A stretch of DNA of 64,000 nt from Tahibacter harae (GCF_024437735.1 NZ_JANFQO010000013.1:120926-184925); one strand, 5' to 3'. Positions 52,878 through 62,402 are shown, counted from the stretch's first letter. The notes: generated from the sequence alone by a model not told the origin. Translations and numbers: made by a program.

Positions 52878-55800
52878 ATGAAACTGATCGAAACATCACT
52901 GCGCAATCCGATTGCGGTAGGCGTGACCGTGCTGATGGTCTGCGTCTTTGGCTTTCTGAGCCTCAAGCAGCTGCCGCTGCAGCTGTTCCCGGATATCGAG
53001 CGTCCGCAAATTTTCATCCAGACCAACTGGCGCGCCGCCTCGCCGGTGGAAGTGGAATCCGAGCTGCTGGAGCCACAGGAACAGGTGCTGCAGGGCTTGC
53101 CCGGCCTGGAACAGCTCGACGGCAACGCCGGCACCGGCGGCAGCAACATCAACCTGACTTTCGCCATCGGCACGGACATGAAGAATGCCCTGGTCGAAGT
53201 GCTGGGCCGGCTCAACCGCCTGCCGCCGCTGCCGCGCGACGCGGACCGGCCGGTAGTGCAGATGGGCGACGGCGGCGCCAACCAGTCGCTGACCTGGTTC
53301 TTCGTGCAACTGCTGCCGGGCTCGCCCGGCACCATCCACGACTACCGCGAATTCATCGATGCCACGGTGCGGCCGCGGCTGGAAGCCGTGCCCGGCGTGG
53401 CCGGCGTCAACGTCAATGCCGGCCCGCCGGACGAGGTGCGCATCACCGTCGACCTGCAGAAGGCCGCGGCCATGGGCGTTTCCATCACCGACATCGCCGC
53501 GCGCGCAGCCAGCGCCACCGACGTTTCCGGCGGCCAGGTCGAAGTGGGCCGGCGCGAATACACCTTGCGCTTCATCGGCCGCTACACGCCGGACCAGCTC
53601 GGCGGACTGGTGCTGGCCTGGCGCGAGGGCCGGCCGATCAAGCTGGGCGATGTGGCCACGGTGGAAGTGCGCGCGCCGGAGCGCCGCTTCATCGTCTACC
53701 AGAACGGCAATCCGGCCATCGGCCTGCAGGTGCTGCGCCAGAGCGGCGCCAACGTGCTGGGCACGCTGGACGAGGTCAAGCGCGTGGTCGGCGAACTGCG
53801 CGACGGTCCGCTCAAGGCCAAGGGCCTGGGCATAGAGCAGTCCTTCGATGCGGGCCTGTTCATCAACCGAGCGGTCTATCTGCTGACCGAGAACCTGATC
53901 GTCGGTGCGCTGCTGGCGCTGATCTGCGTGTGGTGGTTCATGCGCGACGGCCGCGCCACGCTGCTGATCGCCACCTCCATCCCGATCTGCCTGCTGGCCA
54001 CCTTCATCGTGCTGCACCTGACCGGCAGGACCTTGAACGTGATCTCGCTGGCCGGCCTGGCCTTCGCCGTCGGCATGGTGGTGGAAGGTGCCATCGTGGT
54101 CTCGGGCAACATCATCCGGCTGAAGGAATCGGGCATGACGCCGGTGGAGGCCGCGCTGGCCGGCGCAAAGCAGGTCGTGCCGGCGCTGTTCGCCTCCACC
54201 GTGACCACCATCGCCGTCTTCCTGCCGGTGCTGTTCCTGCAGGACGTGGAAGGGCAGATCTTCGCCGACCTCGCCCTGACCATTTCCATCTCGGTCGCCA
54301 TCTCCATCGTCGTCGCCCTGACCGTGCTGCCGGCCGCGGCCGGCGGCTGGCTCAAGGCCAAGAAGTTGTCTTCGGGCTTCGGCGACGGCTGGCCGGCGCT
54401 GACCGAGAAAATCCTGAAATGGACCGATACGCCCGCCAAGCAGATCGGCTGGGTGGTCGCGCTGCTGATCGCGCCGCTGATCCTGTGCTGGGTGTTCCTG
54501 CCGCGGCTGGACTATCTGCCGCCGGTCAAGCGCGCCGCGATCGACGCCAACTTCAGCTTTCCGCCGGGCATGAGTCCGGAAGCGGTCGACCGCGAGATCG
54601 GCGGCAAGATCCTCGAACGCCTGCAGCCCTACATGAGCGGCCAGAAGCAGCCGCAGCTGAAGAACTATTACCTGCAGCTGTGGCCCGGCGGCGGCACCAT
54701 CGGCGCGCGCGTGGTGGACGAATCGCGCATTGGAGAACTGGAAAAGATCATCCGCGAGGAAGTCATCGTCGGCCTGCCCGACACGCGCGCCTTCGCCGCG
54801 GAAGGCGAGTTGTTCGGCGGCTTCGGCGGCTCGGCGCGCTCGATCGCGATGCACCTGCAGAGCGATGACACCGAGAAGCTGGAACGCGCCGCCGAGGACG
54901 GCCGCAAGCTGCTGGAGAAGACCTTCCCCGGCGCCAACGTGCAGGCCTTCCCGAACACCGATTCGGTGCAGACCGAACTGCACGCCGTGCCCAACGACCG
55001 CCGTATCGCCGAAGCCGGCTGGGACCGCAGCTCGGTCGGTACTGCCGTGCGCACGGTCGGCGACGGCGCCTGGCTGGGCGAGTATTTCAACGGCGAGACG
55101 CGCGTGCCCATCATCCTGCGCGCCAACGCCGGGCAGACGCCGGAACAGCTGGCCGAAGCGCCGCTGGTCACGCCTTCGGGCCAGGTGGTGCCGCTGGGCG
55201 ACCTGGTGGAACTCAAGACCACCATGGGCCCGACCGTGATCCGCCGCCTGGATCACCGCCGCACCGTCACCCTGACCATAGATCCGCCGGCGACGCTGTC
55301 GCTGGAAGAGGCGCTGGCCACGCTCAACCGCGAAGTCGTGCCCAAGCTGCGCGAGGCGCTGGAACCCGACGGCGCCGTGCAGATGGCCGGCAGTGCCGAC
55401 CGCCTGGAAGAAATCGTCGCCACCATGACGGAGAACTTCCTGCTCGCCCTGCTGGTGCTGCTGCTGATCATGGCGGCGCTGTTCAAGTCGCTGAAGGACG
55501 CGGTCATCGTCATCCTGACCGTGCCGCTGGCGCTGATCGGCGGCATGGTCGGCCTGCGCGTGCTGGGCCTGTTTGCGTTCCAGCCGCTGGATCTGCTGTC
55601 GATGATCGGCTTCGTCATGATGATCGGCGTGATCGTCAACCACGCCATCCTGCTGGTCGACCTGACGCGCGAGGCGCAGAACGACGGCCACAGCCTGGAA
55701 AACGCCATCCGCATGAGCCTCAACCAGCGTCTGCGCGCCATCCTCGCCTCGACCATGACCGGCGCCCTGGGTGCGCTGCCGATGGCGGTGAACCCGGGCC

Positions 55801-55982
55801 CGGGCAGCGTGATCTATCGCGGCCTGGCCGCGGTGAATGTCGGCGGCGTGGTGATCGCGCTGGTGTTCTCGCTGCTGCTGATGCCCAGCCTGATGCGCCT
55901 GAGCCAGTGGCGGCGCGAGCGCCGGCCGGCAGGCGGCAAGACCGAAGTCGTGCGCGACACCAGCTATCCGCGCGCGGCCTGA
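52878..55982 (+). CDS. RND-family efflux permease with altered proton relay
   Basis: 1034 residues with the usual RND plan: MKLIETSLRNPIAVGVTVLMV at the N-terminus, two large periplasmic loops and 12 helices. In helix 4, where drug pumps have two aspartates (VVDDAIVV), this one reads GMVVEGAIVVSGN, so E403-G404 replace the pair. RND transport uses these carboxylates to relay protons; a Glu may partly substitute. The permease comes before its adaptor gene (24 bp gap), the reverse of the first pump in the window. The substrate is unknown; it may be a lipid or envelope compound rather than a drug. Confidence 0.88.
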   Translation: MKLIETSLRNPIAVGVTVLMVCVFGFLSLKQLPLQLFPDIERPQIFIQTNWRAASPVEVESELLEPQEQVLQGLPGLEQLDGNAGTGGSNINLTFAIGTDMKNALVEVLGRLNRLPPLPRDADRPVVQMGDGGANQSLTWFFVQLLPGSPGTIHDYREFIDATVRPRLEAVPGVAGVNVNAGPPDEVRITVDLQKAAAMGVSITDIAARAASATDVSGGQVEVGRREYTLRFIGRYTPDQLGGLVLAWREGRPIKLGDVATVEVRAPERRFIVYQNGNPAIGLQVLRQSGANVLGTLDEVKRVVGELRDGPLKAKGLGIEQSFDAGLFINRAVYLLTENLIVGALLALICVWWFMRDGRATLLIATSIPICLLATFIVLHLTGRTLNVISLAGLAFAVGMVVEGAIVVSGNIIRLKESGMTPVEAALAGAKQVVPALFASTVTTIAVFLPVLFLQDVEGQIFADLALTISISVAISIVVALTVLPAAAGGWLKAKKLSSGFGDGWPALTEKILKWTDTPAKQIGWVVALLIAPLILCWVFLPRLDYLPPVKRAAIDANFSFPPGMSPEAVDREIGGKILERLQPYMSGQKQPQLKNYYLQLWPGGGTIGARVVDESRIGELEKIIREEVIVGLPDTRAFAAEGELFGGFGGSARSIAMHLQSDDTEKLERAAEDGRKLLEKTFPGANVQAFPNTDSVQTELHAVPNDRRIAEAGWDRSSVGTAVRTVGDGAWLGEYFNGETRVPIILRANAGQTPEQLAEAPLVTPSGQVVPLGDLVELKTTMGPTVIRRLDHRRTVTLTIDPPATLSLEEALATLNREVVPKLREALEPDGAVQMAGSADRLEEIVATMTENFLLALLVLLLIMAALFKSLKDAVIVILTVPLALIGGMVGLRVLGLFAFQPLDLLSMIGFVMMIGVIVNHAILLVDLTREAQNDGHSLENAIRMSLNQRLRAILASTMTGALGALPMAVNPGPGSVIYRGLAAVNVGGVVIALVFSLLLMPSLMRLSQWRRERRPAGGKTEVVRDTSYPRAA

Positions 55983-56006
55983 AAGAACGATTTTCCGGAG
56001 AGAGCC

Positions 56007-57074
56007 ATGAAGACCCTACCGCTAGTCCTGCTCCTGAGCCTGCTCGCCGCCGCGCCCGCGGCGCTGACCACGGCGGCAGAACCCGACAAACCCCGGCCAG
56101 CGGCGCCGGCGGCCACCGTGGCCGTGGCCGAGGCCACCGCGGCCAAGCTCGCGCCCATGCGCTGGGTACCGGGCAGCGTGGTCAGCCGCGACGATGCGCG
56201 CATCGCCAGCGTGGCGGCCGGCCGCGTGATCGAGATTGCCGAAGTCGGCAGCGTGGTGAAGAAGGGCGAGCGCCTGGCCAAGCTCGACGACGTCGCGCTG
56301 CGTCTGCGCCTGGAACAGATCCGCGCCGGCGCCGGCCAGACCCGCGCCCAGCGCGACCTGGCCAGGACGCAGATGGCGCGCCTGGCCAAGCTGGCGCCGG
56401 GCAATGCCGTGGCGCAGACCCAGCTCGACGAAGCCCGCGCCAGCCTGGAAGGTGCCGAACAGGCGCTGGCCCGGGCCGAGGCCGAGCTGCGCGGCATTGA
56501 GCACGATCTGGCCGAGACCGATATCCGCGCCCCGTTCAGCGGCGTGGTCAGCGAACGCTTCGTGCAGCGCGGCGAATACCTGCAGACCGGCGCCGCCGTG
56601 GCGCATCTGGTCGACACCGAGCGGCTGGAAGCGCGGGTGCAGGCGCCGCTGGCGCTGGCGCCGCAGGTCAAGGCCGGGCAGGAGATCCAGGTGCGCCTGC
56701 ACGGCGCGATCCAGCCGGTCAGCGTGCGCGCGGTGGTGCCGGTCGGCGACGAGCGCTCGCGCCAGTTCGAGTTGCGCGTGAGCCTGCCGGAGGGCTTTGC
56801 CCTGGTCGGCACCGCGGTGGAGGTGGCCCTGCCCGAGAACGGCAGCGAAACCGCGCTGACCGTGCCGCGCGATGCCCTGGTGCTGCGCGAGGCGCATACC
56901 TATGTGATGCGGGTCAAGCCGGACAACACCGCCGAGCAGGTCGAAGTGCGCGCCGGCGCGGCGCGCGACGCCCTGGTCGAGGTCACCGGCGCGCTGAGTC
57001 CCGGCGACAAGGTGATCGTGCGCGGCGCCGAACGCCTGAGCCCGGGCCAGGCCGTGCGCGTGGTCGAAGGCTGA
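56007..57074 (+). CDS. RND adaptor (membrane fusion protein)
   Basis: 355 residues; AGAG upstream of the ATG. A signal peptide without lipobox (LPLVLLLSLLAAAPAALTTA) is followed by a barrel-sandwich half (GSVVSRDDARIASVAAGRVIEIAEVGSVVKKGERLAKLDD), an Ala/Arg-rich alpha-hairpin (about 95-165), DIRAPFSGVVSERFVQRGEYLQTG, and a membrane-proximal beta-domain ending VTGALSPGDKVIVRGAERLSPGQAV. It is the partner of the permease upstream. No outer-membrane factor gene is adjacent. Confidence 0.88.
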   Translation: MKTLPLVLLLSLLAAAPAALTTAAEPDKPRPAAPAATVAVAEATAAKLAPMRWVPGSVVSRDDARIASVAAGRVIEIAEVGSVVKKGERLAKLDDVALRLRLEQIRAGAGQTRAQRDLARTQMARLAKLAPGNAVAQTQLDEARASLEGAEQALARAEAELRGIEHDLAETDIRAPFSGVVSERFVQRGEYLQTGAAVAHLVDTERLEARVQAPLALAPQVKAGQEIQVRLHGAIQPVSVRAVVPVGDERSRQFELRVSLPEGFALVGTAVEVALPENGSETALTVPRDALVLREAHTYVMRVKPDNTAEQVEVRAGAARDALVEVTGALSPGDKVIVRGAERLSPGQAVRVVEG

Positions 57075-57082
57075 AGCCGGCT

Positions 57083-57115
57083 GCGCCGCGCGGCGCTTGG
57101 CGCGCCGCGCGGCGC
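57083..57115. terminator. 14-bp GC hairpin after the RND adaptor gene
   Basis: GCGCCGCGCGGCGC occurs twice (57083-57096 and 57102-57115), separated by TTGGC. The unit is itself palindromic, so the two copies are both a direct and an inverted repeat and can form a very stable hairpin. No T tract follows. Confidence 0.4.
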
Positions 57116-57152
57116 TCGCTAACCTCAAGCCTTTGCCGCAGCGGGGTCAGCG

Positions 57153-57923
57153 ATGCGTATTGTCAGTTTCAACGCCAACGGTATCCGTTCGGCGGCCAGC
57201 AAGGGTTTCTACGGCTGGCTGGAGAAGCACAAGGCCGACGTGGTCTGCCTGCAGGAGACCAAGGCGCAGGAACACCAGCTCAGCGACGCGCTGTTCCGTC
57301 CCAAAGGCTTCCACAGCTACTACCGCGACGCGACCAGCAAGAAGGGCTACAGCGGCGTGGCCATCTATTCGAAGCAGCAGCCCGACGAGGTGCTCACGGC
57401 GCTGGGCTGGCCCGATTTCGACGAGGAAGGCCGCTACATCGAGGCGCGCTACGGCAATCTCAGCGTGGTCTCGCTGTATTTTCCGTCCGGCTCCTCCGGC
57501 GACGAGCGCCAGCAGTTCAAGTTCAAGTGCATCGACTGGATCACGCCGATCTTCGACGCCTGGCTGAAGAGTGGGCGCGATTATGTAATTTGCGGCGATT
57601 GGAACATTGTCCACACGCGCAAGGACATCCGTAACTGGTCGTCCAACCAGAAGACCTCCGGCTGCCTGCCGGCCGAGCGCGCCTGGCTGGACAAGCTGTT
57701 CCTGGAGCGCGGCTGGGTCGACAGCTACCGCGTGCTCAGGCCCGAGGCCGAGGACTACACCTGGTGGTCCAACCGCGGCCAGGCCTATGCCAACAACGTG
57801 GGGTGGCGCATCGACTACCAGGTCGTTACGCCCGGCCTGCGCGGGCGCCTCAAGAGCTGCGAGATCCTGCGCGATCCGCGTTTTTCCGATCACGCGCCGT
57901 ATACCGTGGACTACACGGCTTGA
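57153..57923 (+). CDS. xthA: exodeoxyribonuclease III
   Basis: 256 residues. Catalytic motifs of the ExoIII/APE family: NANGIRS near the start, LQETK with E35, GDWNIVHT with D149 and N151, and the final SDHAP with D246 and H247. The enzyme cleaves DNA 5' of abasic sites and degrades double-stranded DNA from 3' ends, acting in base-excision repair. The stop overlaps the TTG start of the AmpG-like gene. Confidence 0.94.
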   Translation: MRIVSFNANGIRSAASKGFYGWLEKHKADVVCLQETKAQEHQLSDALFRPKGFHSYYRDATSKKGYSGVAIYSKQQPDEVLTALGWPDFDEEGRYIEARYGNLSVVSLYFPSGSSGDERQQFKFKCIDWITPIFDAWLKSGRDYVICGDWNIVHTRKDIRNWSSNQKTSGCLPAERAWLDKLFLERGWVDSYRVLRPEAEDYTWWSNRGQAYANNVGWRIDYQVVTPGLRGRLKSCEILRDPRFSDHAPYTVDYTA

Positions 57924-59179
57924 GCACCGCCGCCGACGCGGTGCCGCCGCAGGCCGAAGCCTGGTATTCGCGCCGCGTGATGATGATTGCGGTGCTGGGC
58001 TTCGCCTCCGGACTGCCGCTGGCCCTGTCGGGCAGCGCGTTGCAGGCCTGGTTCACCGTGTCGGGACTCAAGCTCAGCACCATAGGCTGGGCCACGCTGA
58101 TCGGCCAGGCCTACGTGCTCAAATGGCTGTGGGCGCCGTTGGTCGACCGCTACGCCGTGCCGCTGCTGGGCCGCCGGCGCGGCTGGATCCTGCTCTGCCA
58201 GCTGGCCTGCGCCGCCTGCCTGTTCGGCATGTCGCTGTACGATCCGCGCGGCGACATGAACGCCATCGTGTTGCTCGGGGTCGCGCTGGCGGTGTTCTCG
58301 GCCACGCAGGACATCGCCTTCGATGCGCACCGCACCGATCTGCTGGTCACGCCGGAACAGCGCAGCTGGGGTTCGGCGCTGACCCAGTCGGGCTATCGCC
58401 TGGCCATGCTGACGTCCGGCGGCCTGGCCCTGATCCTGGCCGACCAGCTGGGCTGGCCGCTGGTCTATCAGCTCATGGCCGTGCTGATGCTGCTTGCTTC
58501 GCTGGGGACGCTGTTCTCGCCCAACGCGGCCCAGGTCGCGCCGCCGCGCAACCTGCTCAACGCCGTGGTCGAGCCGCTGGCGGCGTTCTTCAAGCGCAAG
58601 GATGTGCTGGCCTGGATCGCGCTCATCATCCTGTACAAGCTGGCCGATGCGTTCTCGCTCGCGCTGTCGACCACCTTCCTGCTGCGCGGCGTGGGCTTCA
58701 GCCAGACCGAGGTCGGCAGCGTGAACAAGTTCGTCGGCCTGGCCGCCGGCCTGGCCGGCTCGCTCGCCGGCGGCTGGATCCTGCTGCGCCTGCGCCTGCT
58801 GCCCGCACTGCTGGTGTTCGGCGCGGCCCAGGCGCTGACCAATCTCGGTTTCGCCTGGCTCACCCTGACCGGCCCCGATGTGCCGGCGCTGGTGCTGGTG
58901 GTGTTGGCGGACCAGGCCATAGGCGGCATGGGCTCCACCGCGTTCGGCGTGCTGCTGATGGCGCTGTGCGACCAGCGCTACAGCGCGACCCAGTTCGCCC
59001 TGCTCAGCGCACTGGCGGTGGTGGGCCGCGTCTACCTCGGGCCGGCTGCGGCCGCGGTGGTGGATTCCATAGGCTGGGGCCCGTTCTTCGTCACCACCGT
59101 GTTCACGGCGATTCCCGGGTTGTACATGGTCTGGCTGCTGCGCCGGCGCATCACGGAGCTGGATGTGCGCAGCGCCTAG
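57920..59179 (+). CDS. AmpG-like muropeptide permease (MFS)
   Basis: 419 residues if started at the TTG at 57920, which overlaps the xthA stop (TTGA); a GTG at 57941 is an alternative. Twelve membrane helices. AmpG hallmarks: GFASGLPLALSGSALQAWFT near the N-terminus, IGQAYVLKWLWAPLVDRY, ATQDIAFDAHRTDLL, and GMGSTAFGVLLMALCDQRYSATQFALLSALAVVGR near the C-terminus. AmpG brings anhydromuropeptides back from the periplasm for recycling, which fits the nearby anmK. In many genera AmpG also feeds beta-lactamase induction. Confidence 0.86.
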   Translation: MSTAADAVPPQAEAWYSRRVMMIAVLGFASGLPLALSGSALQAWFTVSGLKLSTIGWATLIGQAYVLKWLWAPLVDRYAVPLLGRRRGWILLCQLACAACLFGMSLYDPRGDMNAIVLLGVALAVFSATQDIAFDAHRTDLLVTPEQRSWGSALTQSGYRLAMLTSGGLALILADQLGWPLVYQLMAVLMLLASLGTLFSPNAAQVAPPRNLLNAVVEPLAAFFKRKDVLAWIALIILYKLADAFSLALSTTFLLRGVGFSQTEVGSVNKFVGLAAGLAGSLAGGWILLRLRLLPALLVFGAAQALTNLGFAWLTLTGPDVPALVLVVLADQAIGGMGSTAFGVLLMALCDQRYSATQFALLSALAVVGRVYLGPAAAAVVDSIGWGPFFVTTVFTAIPGLYMVWLLRRRITELDVRSA

Positions 59180-59430
59180 GGTCAAGTGCATGGCAGTGCG
59201 GCGTGGTCGCGCGCCGCTGCGGCGATTACTGGCGCGCGTCGTGTTATCGGAACTTTGACCCAAATGTAGCGCCCGTCAGCGGGATGTTGTGTCACCCGTA
59301 CGCCGGCCGATGCGGTTTTTTCGACATTGCTAACCGGCCGCCGCCGCGCGCTGCTGCTGAAATTGCCGCCACATGCTGCGACAATCTTTCAGGCAGGGGC
59401 CGAATCTGACCACGAAACGGCGGGGACGCA

Positions 59431-59721
59431 GTGCCAGACATTCTTGTACGCCATATCGACGAGGCCCTGGCCGATCGCATCAAGGAGATTGCGCGCGAGC
59501 ACCAGTGGTCGCTCAACGAGGCGATTCTCTACGCCTTGCGCCGCGGCGTTGGCCTGGGCCCGGAGGAAGCGCGCCGCGAACTGCACGATATCGCCATGCT
59601 GTCGGGCACCTGGGAATCCACCGAGACCGCGGCATTCCGCGCTGCGCTGGAAGCGTTCGAACGTGTCGCCGGGCGGCCGCTGTTCGTCGACGACGCGGCG
59701 GAGGATCAGGCGCCGAAGTAG
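59431..59721 (+). CDS. orphan ribbon-helix-helix protein (FitA/Arc-like)
   Basis: 96 residues from a GTG at 59431. The N-terminus MPDILVRHIDEALADRIKEIAREHQWSLNEAILYALRRGVGL fits a ribbon-helix-helix fold: a short beta-strand, two helices and the LNEAI turn. Such domains are common in antitoxins of VapBC/FitAB type, but no PIN-domain toxin or other partner is next to it. The C-terminal half is acidic. It may be a stand-alone regulator. Its 3' end overlaps anmK by 16 bp on the other strand. Confidence 0.65.
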   Translation: MPDILVRHIDEALADRIKEIAREHQWSLNEAILYALRRGVGLGPEEARRELHDIAMLSGTWESTETAAFRAALEAFERVAGRPLFVDDAAEDQAPK

Positions 59722-60824
59722 ATCGCGCCAAGCACCCGCGGCCCCTGCGCGCCGGTGACATCGGCGCGGTTGCCGGGCAGGCCGAGCAGGCGCTGGCGCG
59801 CCAGCCAGGCGAAGGCCATGGCTTCCACGTAGTCCGGATCGACGCCACAACTGGCGGTGCTGGCGACCTGTACCGGCGCCAGGGCCGCGGCCAGTGCCTT
59901 CATCAGCGCCGTGTTGTGCACGCCGCCGCCGCAGACCAGCACTTGTTCCGCATTGGGCGCGTCGCGGCGTATGGCCGCGGCCACGCTGCGCGCGGACAGC
60001 GCAAGCAAGGTCGCCTGTACATCCACGGCGGCAAGGCGGCGCTGGCCCAGCTGGCGCTGCAGCCAATCCTGGTTGAACACTTCGCGGCCGCTGCTCTTGG
60101 GGCCGGTCTGGTGGAAATACGGCTCGGCCAGCATCTGCGCTAGCAGTTCCTCGTCCACCGTGCCGGTGGCGGCCCATTCGCCGCGTTCGTCGCAGCCCAG
60201 GCCGCGCTGCTGCAGCGACCAGCCATCCATCAGGCAGTTCGCCGGGCCGGTGTCGAAGCCGCGCAGCGGCGCCCGCGGATCGCGCGGCAGCACGGTGATA
60301 TTGGCGATGCCGCCGAGATTGAGCACCACACGCTCGTGCGCCGGATCGGCCAGCAGCGCCGCATGCAGGCCCGGCACCAGCGGTGCGGCCTGGCCGCCGG
60401 CAGCGATGTCGCGGCGGCGGAAATCGCCGACCGTGGTGATGCCGCAGCGCTCGGCGATGACGTTGGGGTCGCCCAGCTGCAAGGTGTACGGCGCGGCCAG
60501 TGTGGGCTTGTGGCGCACAGTCTGGCCGTGCGAGCCGATCGCGCGCACCGCGGCAGGGGCCATGCCTTCGCGCTGCAACAGCGCGAGCGCGGCGTCGGCA
60601 AAGGCGTGACCCAGCTCCACATCCAGCGTGCCGAGTTCGTCGAGATTGATCTCGGCCTTCTCGCGCGCCAGCGCGAGCACGCGCGGACGCAGCGCCGCCG
60701 GATACGGCACGGCCAAGGCGGCGATCAGCCGCGGCTGCGGATCGAACGCGGCCAGGGCCACGTCGATGGCGTCGGCGCTGGTGCCGGAAATCAGGCCGAG
60801 ATACAGCCCGGCGCTGTCACTCAC
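59706..60824 (-). CDS. anmK: anhydro-N-acetylmuramic acid kinase
   Basis: 372 residues from a GTG at 60824 whose GTGA overlaps the stop of the peptidase gene. The ATP-binding start YLGLISGTSADAIDVALA and IGSHGQTVRHKP, LGDPNVIAERCGITTVGDFRRRDIAAGGQAAPLVP, LNLGGIANIT, GFDTGPANCLMD and CGGGVHNTALMKAL are diagnostic. It phosphorylates and opens 1,6-anhydro-MurNAc to MurNAc-6-phosphate in cell-wall recycling. Operon with the M23 peptidase; the AmpG-like permease lies just beyond. Confidence 0.95.
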   Translation of the reverse strand: MSDSAGLYLGLISGTSADAIDVALAAFDPQPRLIAALAVPYPAALRPRVLALAREKAEINLDELGTLDVELGHAFADAALALLQREGMAPAAVRAIGSHGQTVRHKPTLAAPYTLQLGDPNVIAERCGITTVGDFRRRDIAAGGQAAPLVPGLHAALLADPAHERVVLNLGGIANITVLPRDPRAPLRGFDTGPANCLMDGWSLQQRGLGCDERGEWAATGTVDEELLAQMLAEPYFHQTGPKSSGREVFNQDWLQRQLGQRRLAAVDVQATLLALSARSVAAAIRRDAPNAEQVLVCGGGVHNTALMKALAAALAPVQVASTASCGVDPDYVEAMAFAWLARQRLLGLPGNRADVTGAQGPRVLGAIYFGA

Positions 60825-62317
60825 TTGACCGAAGCCAGGCGCGGATCTTCGTAGCGCTTGAGCTGGGCCAGCATGGGCTGGGTCAGCTGCTTGAACTTGG
60901 CCAGTTCGGCGGCCGGCAGCGGCTCGGGCTTGGGCAGGGTCACGGTCAGCGGATCGCGGTGCTGGCCGTTGAGGCGGAATTCGTAGTGCAGGTGCGGCCC
61001 CGTGGCCAGGCCGGTCATGCCGACGTAACCGATCAGCTGGCCCTGGCGCACGCGCTGACCGGCGGAAAGGCCGGGAGCGAAGCGCGACATGTGGCCGTAG
61101 ACGGTGCTGTACTGGCCGCCGTGCTGCAGGATGACCACATTGCCGAAGCCGTTCTTGACGCCGCGGAACTCCACTTTCGCATCGCCGGCCGCGTAGATCG
61201 GCGTGCCGGTCGGGGCGGCATAGTCCACGCCCTTGTGCGCGCGCATGCGGCCCAGCACCGGGTGCATGCGGCCGGCGGAGAAGCGCGAGGAAATGCGCGT
61301 GAATTCCACCGGCGTACGCAGGAAGGAGGTCTTCAGCGGGCGGCCTTCCTCGCTGTAGAAGGAAACCGTGCCGTCGGCGTCCTCGTAGCGGAACGCGGTG
61401 AAGCGGCGGCCGCCGTTGATGAAGGTGGCGCCGAGGATGTCGCCGTCGCGCAGGCGCTCGCCTTCGCGGTAGACATCGTTGTAGATCACGGTGAAGCTGT
61501 CGCCGACGCGCAGGTCCTGGGCGAAGTCGATATCGTAGCCGAAGGCCTGGGCCAGCTTCAGGGTCATGGAATCGGTCATGCCGGCGGCGTCGCCGGCCTC
61601 GAACAGCGAACTCCTGATGCTGCCGTGGGCGACGTGGACGCGGCGCTCCAGTGCGCGCTCGGCGATTTCGCTGTGCACGCCGTTGGCGTCGATGCGCAGC
61701 ACCACGCGGGTGTGATCGTCGCGATCGAAACGCAGCGCGGCCAAGCGGCCTTCGCCGTCCTTGCGGATGGCGAATTCGTCGCCCGGATGGATGCGGCGGA
61801 ACGCGCCGTTGTCGATATTGGCGTCGACCAGGCGCTGCAGCTCGGTCGGCGACAGGCCCTGCTCGTGGAAGATGTCCGCCAGCGACTGGCCGGCGCGCAC
61901 GATCACCACCTTCCATTCGCTGCCTTCCATGCCCGGCACCATGCCGGCGGCGGCCAGGCCTGCCAGGGCGCGGTCGCTGGCCGAAGTCTGGTCGGCGCTC
62001 AGCGCCGGCAGCGGCAGGGACAGGGTGGTGACGCTGGGCGCTTCGTCGCGCCGCATCGCGTTGGCCCAGGTCGGCATGATGGTGCCGACGATCACGGTCA
62101 GCGCCACCGCTACGCTGGCCAGCACCCAGTGCTCGCGCCGCCAGGAGATCGGCGACACCGACACGTTCTGTGCGAGGGCCCAATTCTTACACTTCGAGTA
62201 AAACTGGAAATGTTTGCGAAGTGCGCGACGCCGCAGGGCCAGACGGCGGCTGGCGCGGCGGGTGGAATGGTGGGCGGGCGGGGTGTCGGTCACGGTCGCA
62301 TTCCAATCAAACGGCAC
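60821..62317 (-). CDS. M23 metallopeptidase (MepM-like peptidoglycan endopeptidase)
   Basis: 498 residues if started at the GTG at 62317; shorter in-frame GTG starts cannot be excluded. A basic N-terminus and one membrane helix (WVLASVAVALTVIVGTIMPTWA) anchor it. A LysM-like region (VVIVRAGQSLADIFHEQGLSPTELQRLVDAN) and an OapA/peptidase propeptide-like part precede the catalytic domain with the LAS-type zinc ligands: HKGVDYAAPTGTPIYA, the YGHMSRF and GPHLHYEF motifs. Such enzymes cut the peptide crosslinks of peptidoglycan for wall growth. Operon with anmK, and divergent from tyrS. Confidence 0.9.
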   Translation of the reverse strand: MPFDWNATVTDTPPAHHSTRRASRRLALRRRALRKHFQFYSKCKNWALAQNVSVSPISWRREHWVLASVAVALTVIVGTIMPTWANAMRRDEAPSVTTLSLPLPALSADQTSASDRALAGLAAAGMVPGMEGSEWKVVIVRAGQSLADIFHEQGLSPTELQRLVDANIDNGAFRRIHPGDEFAIRKDGEGRLAALRFDRDDHTRVVLRIDANGVHSEIAERALERRVHVAHGSIRSSLFEAGDAAGMTDSMTLKLAQAFGYDIDFAQDLRVGDSFTVIYNDVYREGERLRDGDILGATFINGGRRFTAFRYEDADGTVSFYSEEGRPLKTSFLRTPVEFTRISSRFSAGRMHPVLGRMRAHKGVDYAAPTGTPIYAAGDAKVEFRGVKNGFGNVVILQHGGQYSTVYGHMSRFAPGLSAGQRVRQGQLIGYVGMTGLATGPHLHYEFRLNGQHRDPLTVTLPKPEPLPAAELAKFKQLTQPMLAQLKRYEDPRLASVK

Positions 62318-62385
62318 GTACCATAGCCAACCGATTCAAACCCCGTCAACGCCAGTAATGGCGCGGGTTTGCAAGGGGTTGGCTG

Positions 62386-62402
62386 GTTAACGAATAATTA
62401 AC
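62386..62402. promoter_or_regulatory. AT-rich palindrome between M23 peptidase and tyrS
   Basis: GTTAA-cgaataa-TTAAC, a perfect inverted repeat over 17 bp, in an AT-rich patch of the 178-bp divergent region. It may be a regulator site or part of promoters; no clear -35/-10 pair was found. Confidence 0.3.

Noticed and set aside
59300..59330. Terminator after the AmpG-like gene (T run at 59314)
   Set aside because: The preceding GC-rich bases do not form a stable stem next to the T run.
59431..60824. Toxin-antitoxin pair formed by the RHH gene and its neighbour
   Set aside because: The neighbour is anmK on the opposite strand, a well-defined metabolic kinase; no toxin is present.
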